Part shown: positions 34,878-42,197 of the stretch, one piece after another | Position numbering within the stretch: the first letter of the stretch is position 1 | Layout: every line of letters begins with the position of its first letter | NCBI GenBank assembly: GCA_964438735.1 | Contig: CAYTLW010000063.1 | Coordinates: 1-42,197 of the forward strand | Length of the DNA stretch: 42,197 nucleotides | Direction of reading: 5' to 3' | Source of the DNA: CAYTLW01 sp964438735 | Lineage (GTDB): Bacteria; Myxococcota_A; UBA9042 | The notes under the pieces: generated by a model | Seen by the model: the letters and a program-made list of their open reading frames with translations, nothing else | The model's database searches: none | What the model was told of the DNA's origin: nothing | Program-made: the position numbers and the translations under genes

Positions 34878-34901
34878 ACGGTACCCGATTATAGGAACCG
34901 T
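34878..34901. terminator. Hairpin between convergent genes
   Basis: ACGGTACC, an 8-nt AT-rich loop, then GGAACCGT: an 8-bp stem with one mismatch, in the 77-bp space between the stops of the isomerase and SDR genes. There is no T-run, so it would be a weak or Rho-assisted terminator at best. Confidence 0.3.
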
Positions 34902-34920
34902 GACACTGCGCGCCATCGCA

Positions 34921-36420
34921 CTACCAGTCCGTGATCCGATAGTCCTTGAGAAACTGCCCCCAGATGTGCTGGCCCGTGGCCAGACCCGAGAAGATGGGAT
35001 CGACGATGCGGGCGGCGCCGTCGACGATGTCCAGCGGCGGGTGGAAGTTGTGCATCTGTCGCTTGATCGTGGCGTGCACCACGGGGTCCTCGTCGGTGAC
35101 CCAGCCGGTGTCGACGCTGTTCATGTGGATGCCGTCGTCGATGTAGTCCAGCGCCGAGGTGCGGGTCATCATGTTCAGCGACGCCTTGGCCATGTTCGTG
35201 TGGGGGTGCCGGTCGCTCTTGAAGGTGCGATAGAACTGCCCCTCCATGGCCGACACGTTGACGATGTGTTTGTCGGCGGTCGGCACGCGCTCCATCAACG
35301 GCTTGAGGCGGGCGTTGAGCACAAAGGGCGCCACGGCGTTGACCAGATGCACCTCCAGCAGCTCCACCGTGGGCACCTCGGCCATCTTCAGCCGCCAGCT
35401 GTTGACCTCGCGCAGGTCCACCTGCTGCTGGTCGGCGTCGAAGCTGCCGGCCGGGAACAGAAGCTGGCTGTCGTCATCATCGCCGGGCAGCAGGGGTACC
35501 TGGCTCAACGCCGCCGCCGGCAGGGTGCCATCCCGCGCCATGGTGATGACGGTGGAGTCGTGGGCGACAATGCGCTGCTCTTGGCCGCTCAACCCGGCCA
35601 CGCCCTCCAGCTCGCTGTCCATCAGGTGGTTGTAGAACCCTGGCGGTCGGCGCACGGTCTGGCAGGCGTTGTTGATGATGAAGTCCAGCCGCTCGTGCCG
35701 TTGCACCAACCGGTCGCAGAACTCCTCGACGCTGGGCACGTGGCGCAGGTCGATGCCGTGGATCTCGACCCGGTCGAGCCAGTCCTCAGCGTCCTCCTCG
35801 GCGGCATAGCGGCGGGCGGCGTCGCGCGGGAATCGGGTGGTGACGATGACGTGGCAGCCCGAGCGAAGCAGCATGATGGCCGCCTGGTAGCCGATCTTGA
35901 CCCGCGCCCCGGTGACCACCGCCACCCGCCCCGCCAGGTCACCTTCCTGGGTGCGCTTGCGGTAGTTGAAGTCGCCGCATTCGATGCACATCTGGTCGTA
36001 GAAGAAGTGGATCTGCCGGTAGGGCGAGCGACAGACGTAGCAGGTCCGCGGTTCGGCGACCTCGCCAGGCGAGGGCGGCAACTCGGCCTCGAGCTCCCCA
36101 TGTTCCAGGCGTCGTTTGGGCGTCAGGAAGAGCGGATTGTCACGCAGCTGCCGAATGCCGGTGCGGGCCAGCAGGGTGCGATCCTGGTCGCGCCGCTGGA
36201 CCTTCTCCTTGCGCTGCCAGGCGCGGGTCTGGGCCCGTTTGGCGCGCTTATCCGGCCGCGACACCCGACCGGCGGCGATGAGCATGCGCTGGCGGGTTTC
36301 GGGGTCGAGCTCGGTGAGCAGCCCGCGATCGGCGACCACGGCTTCCAGCCAGTCCGTGACGGTCTGTGCGTCGGCGAGGAATTGGTCGGTGTCGGCGCGG
36401 TCGGTGGTCATGGCCGCCAT
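34921..36420 (-). CDS. SDR-family oxidoreductase with N-terminal zinc-ribbon extension
   Basis: About 499 residues from ATG 36420; an ATG at 36411 and an open frame up to 36546 are alternatives, and no strong Shine-Dalgarno decides. About 100 charged residues precede a CYVC-x14-CIEC zinc-ribbon and then a short-chain dehydrogenase domain. The NAD(P) motif TGARVKIG and the FIINNACQT motif are normal. The catalytic region is unusual: NVSAMEGQFYRTFKSDRHPH followed by TNMAKASLN, so the usual YxxSK is not at its normal spacing and the Tyr may be the one in YRTFK. An insertion rich in Asp and Gln lies between the NNA and Ser motifs. The substrate is unknown. Confidence 0.85.
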   Translation of the reverse strand: MAAMTTDRADTDQFLADAQTVTDWLEAVVADRGLLTELDPETRQRMLIAAGRVSRPDKRAKRAQTRAWQRKEKVQRRDQDRTLLARTGIRQLRDNPLFLTPKRRLEHGELEAELPPSPGEVAEPRTCYVCRSPYRQIHFFYDQMCIECGDFNYRKRTQEGDLAGRVAVVTGARVKIGYQAAIMLLRSGCHVIVTTRFPRDAARRYAAEEDAEDWLDRVEIHGIDLRHVPSVEEFCDRLVQRHERLDFIINNACQTVRRPPGFYNHLMDSELEGVAGLSGQEQRIVAHDSTVITMARDGTLPAAALSQVPLLPGDDDDSQLLFPAGSFDADQQQVDLREVNSWRLKMAEVPTVELLEVHLVNAVAPFVLNARLKPLMERVPTADKHIVNVSAMEGQFYRTFKSDRHPHTNMAKASLNMMTRTSALDYIDDGIHMNSVDTGWVTDEDPVVHATIKRQMHNFHPPLDIVDGAARIVDPIFSGLATGQHIWGQFLKDYRITDW

Positions 36421-36467
36421 GCATACACGACCGACTCGATCCATCCAAGGCTGGCTGCTGCCCGACT

Positions 36468-36481
36468 GTGCATGGATGCAC
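36468..36481. promoter_or_regulatory. Palindrome in the divergent SDR/outer-membrane protein region
   Basis: GTGCATGGATGCAC: 6-bp arms with a 2-bp centre, in the 165-bp region between two divergently transcribed genes. It could be an operator. No regulator gene lies next to it. Confidence 0.25.
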
Positions 36482-36585
36482 GAACGACCCCTCTCACTCC
36501 AGCCGCATTGTCGGGAAGGGATAGCCCGCTCGGCGGGTTGCCCCATCGTCGCCGAATGAACGGCGATTCAAAGGAGTCCCCCCCC

Positions 36586-37383
36586 ATGTCGATCCCCCCT
36601 CTTTCCGTCTTCATGTCCGCTGTGGCGCTCTGCGCCTTGTTGCCCCAGGCCGCTGCGGCCGCCGATGTCTCCGCTCGCTCGCAAGCTGATGAACGCTACG
36701 CGGTTGGCGTCGGCCTGACCGCCCAGCCGCAGGGCGTTGTCGGTGTGCCCTTCGGCGGCGTTGGCGTCGGCGTGCTCGGCGCTCCAGGCGGCCTCGGTGG
36801 CCTCGGTGGCGTCGGGGGCCTGGCGGGCGGCGCGCCTGGTTCGCCTTCCCTGGCCGCCACCGTCGAGCGGCGCCTGAGCAGACGACACTGGCTCGGCGTC
36901 ACCCTGGAGTTCGCCTACGCCGCCGCCGATGCAAGCTCGCCAACCGGCGCTGGGGCGGGGTCCGGGCTGCCCGCCGCCGAAACCTCCAGCGAGAGCCTCG
37001 GCACCACCGCCGGCTTGACCTGGCGCTACGTCTTCAACCCCGGCGATCGGGTCGAACTCGGCAGCTTCGTCCAGGCCTCCTATCGGCTTCAGCAGAGTGA
37101 CTCCTGGGCCGCGCTGTCCAACGCCGACGGAGAGATCGAGCAGACCACGGTTCACTCTCGTGCGCACACCGCAGCGCTGTCCGGCGGGGCGAACCTGGAC
37201 GCGAACCTGAGCGACAACCTGGGGCTGCGCGTCGCCGTAACCCTGGCCGAGGCGGCCTGGTCACAGCAGGAGATGGGCGTGGACGGTGACCCCGGCGGCG
37301 GGGTCGCCAGTGACCGAAGCTCGAGCGCCATCTCGGCGGGCTTGAAGCTGGTTCCCAGCCTGGCGTTGCGGGTTCGATTCTAG
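36586..37383 (+). CDS. Exported probable outer-membrane beta-barrel protein
   Basis: 265 residues. ATG 36586 has AAGGAG 9 nt upstream and a signal peptide ending near AAAADV. The mature start is followed by a Gly/Val-rich low-complexity segment (about residues 50-85, GGLGGLGGVGGLAGG). Alternating hydrophobic beta-strands follow (LGVTLEFAYAAADA, FNPGDRVELGSFVQASYRL). The chain ends in VRF, the C-terminal aromatic typical of Bam-inserted proteins. No specific family is recognised. Confidence 0.7.
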   Translation: MSIPPLSVFMSAVALCALLPQAAAAADVSARSQADERYAVGVGLTAQPQGVVGVPFGGVGVGVLGAPGGLGGLGGVGGLAGGAPGSPSLAATVERRLSRRHWLGVTLEFAYAAADASSPTGAGAGSGLPAAETSSESLGTTAGLTWRYVFNPGDRVELGSFVQASYRLQQSDSWAALSNADGEIEQTTVHSRAHTAALSGGANLDANLSDNLGLRVAVTLAEAAWSQQEMGVDGDPGGGVASDRSSSAISAGLKLVPSLALRVRF

Positions 37384-37436
37384 CGGCGACGGTGGAGAAC
37401 CGACCCCGGAGTGCGACGCGAACTGAATCCCGGCGA

Positions 37437-37795
37437 TCACTCGCCTGTTCGACCCTGGGCTGGCGACGTTTGGCTCGCGCGTGAGGGAGGGCAGAACGTC
37501 GCCAACCCCTGCGGACCGACCGCCTTCGCCTGCTCCGCCAGCCGCATGACCTGGAAGTCGTCTGGCACAGCCGGTTCGGCCTTCAACCCGTCGAGAAGAT
37601 GGGCCGTGAGCGTTTCGTCGACGACGAATTGGGGCTGGGCCGGCAGCCACCGGTCCCAGCTTGCGGTCGGGTCGACGCGGCGCGAACGATGAAGATCCGG
37701 TTCGCGGGCGCGTCGTCCACGCACTCCCAGAAGGGGATCGGGGTCGCGATCGGCAGGCTGATGTCAATCGAGCAAGCGGCCGACTCCCGCGCCAT
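37437..37795 (-). pseudogene. Possible frameshifted minus-strand gene remnant
   Basis: Two minus-strand frames join to give protein-like sequence with nearly all G/C third codon positions: ATPIPFWECVDDAPANRIFI in the first frame, then, after a one-base shift near 37690, RVDPTASWDRWLPAQPQFVV and LTAHLLDGLKAEPAVPDDFQ in the second. An ATG at 37795 could be the start. I do not recognise the family. This DNA overlaps the N-terminus of the plus-strand cysteine-rich frame, and only one of the two can be the real history. The rest of the 305 bp between 37384 and 37688 shows nothing else. Confidence 0.35.
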
Positions 37796-38762
37796 CGCCA
37801 AGACCACGCCTGACACCGATGCCACCGACGTGGCAGATGTGGCCGACTCGGTCGACCCCTGCACCACCTCTTCAGCGTGCGCCGAATCTGGCCGGTGCAC
37901 CACGAAGGGCGACAAGTGCGTGGCGACCAGCGCCTCCGATTGCAGCGCCTCGGCCGGTTGCAAGACCGACGGCAGATGCACGTTGGTCCCCGATTCGGCA
38001 ACCTGCAAGGCAGGCAGGGCAGCGGATTGCCTCGCTTCGGAGAGCTGCAAGACCGACGGGCTGTGTGGCTTGTACCCTGCCGGACCGTCGGGCCCCCATT
38101 GCGTGGCGGTTAGCGACGCGCATTGTGCTGCGTCCCTGGCTTGCGAGGTCGAGGGCAAGTGCGCGCTGCACGACGTCAGCTTCTTCCCCATCCCCACCTG
38201 CGCCCCCGGCGAGGATGCCCATTGCGCTGCCAGCGAGGCCTGCCAAAAGAACGGACGCTGCATCAGGAGGTTCGGCATGGACACGCCGCCCACCTGCAAG
38301 CCCGGCGCCGACAGTGACTGCGCCGAGTCGACCGCGTGCGCCGAGGCGGGCCGCTGCAAGTACCACGATGGTTTCTGCGTCAGGAGCGTACCGGAGAAGC
38401 AACGTAACCCGGGTGCGTATGAGGGTGACTGCCCCGGAGGGCGCTTCTGCAATTGCGCCACCAACGATGACCGTGACCAGGGCCTTTGCTGGGAGGGTCC
38501 ATTCGGCCTGGAGTGCGCGCATGTCGGCTGCATGTCCCAGTGCTGGCCCGACTACCAGTGCACGGTGATGGGCCTGCCGCCAAGTGGGGTTGACACCGTT
38601 CCGGTATGCATCTCAGCGCTTGCACGCCGACCGGCTGCGGTGGTGGGGCTGGCGGGTAGCCCGAGTCTGGGAAGTGCCCGCAAGCCGCCACCCGACACAC
38701 AACTGCATCCGCACTCAATCAGGATGGCCCACCCCCATCACCACACCCGACGCACGCCATAG
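37689..38762 (+). CDS. Cysteine-rich repeat protein without a recognisable signal peptide
   Basis: 357 residues from ATG 37689; the start is uncertain and has no Shine-Dalgarno. Residues about 60-250 hold six to seven units of the form 'D-C-x-x-S-x-x-C-K-x-D-G-x-C-x(5-12)-C', a repeat common in myxobacterial exported proteins. A different cysteine-rich block follows (GGRFCNCATNDDRDQGLCWE). The acidic segment PDTDATDVADVADSVD resembles a lipoprotein linker, yet no signal peptide or lipobox precedes it. The last 55 residues lack cysteine and are His/Pro-rich, suggesting a frameshift or read-through. The stop lies 25 bp inside the end of the convergent toxin gene. The gene is possibly decayed. 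Confidence 0.5.
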   Translation: MKIRFAGASSTHSQKGIGVAIGRLMSIEQAADSRAIAKTTPDTDATDVADVADSVDPCTTSSACAESGRCTTKGDKCVATSASDCSASAGCKTDGRCTLVPDSATCKAGRAADCLASESCKTDGLCGLYPAGPSGPHCVAVSDAHCAASLACEVEGKCALHDVSFFPIPTCAPGEDAHCAASEACQKNGRCIRRFGMDTPPTCKPGADSDCAESTACAEAGRCKYHDGFCVRSVPEKQRNPGAYEGDCPGGRFCNCATNDDRDQGLCWEGPFGLECAHVGCMSQCWPDYQCTVMGLPPSGVDTVPVCISALARRPAAVVGLAGSPSLGSARKPPPDTQLHPHSIRMAHPHHHTRRTP

Positions 38763-39121
38763 CGGTCGAACACCTCGTCGACGCTGACGATGGCCAGGGA
38801 CAAGGCGTGACATTGGGCGATGAGCATCCGGTCGAATGGATCTCGATGCGGCCCGGGCAGGTTGCCACCGGCCGCGCCGTGGTCGAGAGAGACGGACAGC
38901 GGGGTCATCCCCTGACGCTTCACCCACTGCGGCAGGTCGGCCGCGAGCGCCTCGGCCTCGGGCCACTTGCCGAGCCGGGCCTTGGTGGCCAGCTCCCATG
39001 CCGACGCCGCGCTGACGAGCGCCTCATCGGCCGTCTGAATCGCTGCGCGTGCTGGAGCGGACAGACGGCGATCGCCCAGCAACCACCAGACCAGCGCGTG
39101 TGTATCCAGGAGCACCCGCAT
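38738..39121 (-). CDS. vapC: VapC-type PIN-domain toxin
   Basis: 127 residues, a probable RNase toxin of a type II toxin-antitoxin pair. The PIN acidic residues are visible: Asp in LLDTHALVWWL at the N-terminus, Glu in SAASAWELATKA, Asp in RDPFDRMLIAQ, and SVDEVFDRYGV at the C-terminus. Length is normal. The start ATG lies 2 nt after the antitoxin stop codon (TGA-AC-ATG), so translation is coupled. Targets are commonly tRNA or rRNA, but this is not predictable here. Confidence 0.92.
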   Translation of the reverse strand: MRVLLDTHALVWWLLGDRRLSAPARAAIQTADEALVSAASAWELATKARLGKWPEAEALAADLPQWVKRQGMTPLSVSLDHGAAGGNLPGPHRDPFDRMLIAQCHALSLAIVSVDEVFDRYGVRRVW

Positions 39122-39123
39122 GT

Positions 39124-39363
39124 TCAGCTCCCCTCCCAATCGGTCAGCTCGTCGTCGGAAAGCGGCGCGAAGAAGTCGTCTGGTGCCTCTCCATAGCGAC
39201 CTGCCGCGGCGCCGAAGATGCGCCCATCGGGCTGTGGCTCGAGTGGCACCAGCCGGGCAACCGGCGTCGGCCCCCGGCGAATGACGATCTCCTCGCCCTC
39301 GCCGACGCGTCGAAGCAGACGGGACAGGTGAGTCTTTGCTTCCTGAACGGTGACGGTGGCCAT
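39124..39363 (-). CDS. Phd/YefM-type antitoxin
   Basis: 79 residues from ATG 39363, supported by GGAGG 5 nt upstream; a GTG twelve bases earlier overlaps the Shine-Dalgarno. The N-terminus VTVQEAKTHLSRLLRRVGEG followed by EEIVIRR is the DNA-binding Phd/YefM fold, and PVARLVPLEP is typical. The acidic C-terminus (DDFFAPLSDDELTDWEGS) would neutralise the PIN toxin encoded next. It probably represses its own promoter at the inverted repeat upstream. Confidence 0.92.
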   Translation of the reverse strand: MATVTVQEAKTHLSRLLRRVGEGEEIVIRRGPTPVARLVPLEPQPDGRIFGAAAGRYGEAPDDFFAPLSDDELTDWEGS

Positions 39364-39380
39364 GACGTCCTCCACAGCAC

Positions 39381-39405
39381 AGATTAGTCGACCAGGTTGA
39401 CCAGA

Positions 39406-39411
<6 letters not shown>
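39381..39411 (-). promoter_or_regulatory. Toxin-antitoxin promoter and operator
   Basis: On the minus strand: TTGATC, a 17-nt spacer, TAATCT, then about 17 nt to the antitoxin ATG. A perfect inverted repeat GGTTGA-N5-TCAACC (39395-39411) overlaps the -35 and spacer, and GACCAG is directly repeated with a 9-bp period (39390-39404 on the plus strand). This fits autoregulation by a Phd-type antitoxin. The stop codon of the upstream membrane-protein gene lies inside the -35. Confidence 0.6.

Positions 39412-42197
<2,786 letters not shown>

Overview
The window is GC-rich DNA from what is most likely a predatory or soil/sediment-type member of the Myxococcota or a related former deltaproteobacterial lineage. 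This is an inference. It rests on several very large cysteine-rich lipoproteins with MopE-type Asp/Cys repeats and Dictyostelium-type CTDC repeats, formylglycine-generating-enzyme (FGE)-fold modules, a DUF2330 protein, acidic/threonine lipoprotein linkers, and G/C-ending codons throughout. No rRNA, tRNA, CRISPR array, intact insertion sequence or replication gene was seen.

Region 1 (1-8.9 kb) holds ordinary metabolic and envelope genes. On the minus strand are a sirtuin and an NlpC/P60-like exported peptidase. A divergent CoA-binding protein follows. Then comes a minus-strand run: CapA-like protein, Tat-exported eight-bladed PQQ propeller, small membrane protein, ferritin-like protein. On the plus strand is a 1015-residue exported protein in which a 5'-nucleotidase fold has lost its metal-binding residues and is joined to a probable beta-barrel.

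Region 2 (8.9-10.7 kb) is a scar. A DUF2330 gene runs into an ISAs1-family transposase fragment, followed by about 460 bp without a gene that holds an imperfect GTGNCN hexamer array.

Region 3 (10.6-30.0 kb) is the most unusual part. Two plus-strand lipoproteins share a paralogous N-terminal module but carry different repeat stalks (14 MopE-type motifs; about 31 CTDC-type units). They end in different domains that look like animal extracellular modules: a somatomedin-B-like eight-cysteine knot and a D8C-like domain as in uromodulin/GP2. Facing them tail to tail is a 10.1-kb gene for a 3362-residue lipoprotein with nine FGE-fold modules separated by CTDC-type cysteine-rich linkers. All nine lack the catalytic cysteine pair. 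Upstream of it, on the same strand, is a further lipoprotein. Together they look like a surface display or adhesion locus.

Region 4 (30.1-34.9 kb) starts with a tight three-gene operon: the two halves of a split transketolase and a RuBisCO-like protein with altered active-site residues. A methyltransferase and an ECI2-like enoyl-CoA isomerase/hydratase follow.

Region 5 (34.9-42.2 kb) holds an unusual zinc-ribbon SDR protein, an exported probable outer-membrane protein, a degraded stretch with a cysteine-rich reading frame, and a Phd/VapC toxin-antitoxin pair with a readable promoter-operator. It ends with a large DUF2339 polytopic membrane protein that runs off the window through a hexamer repeat encoding Thr-Pro/Thr-Gln.
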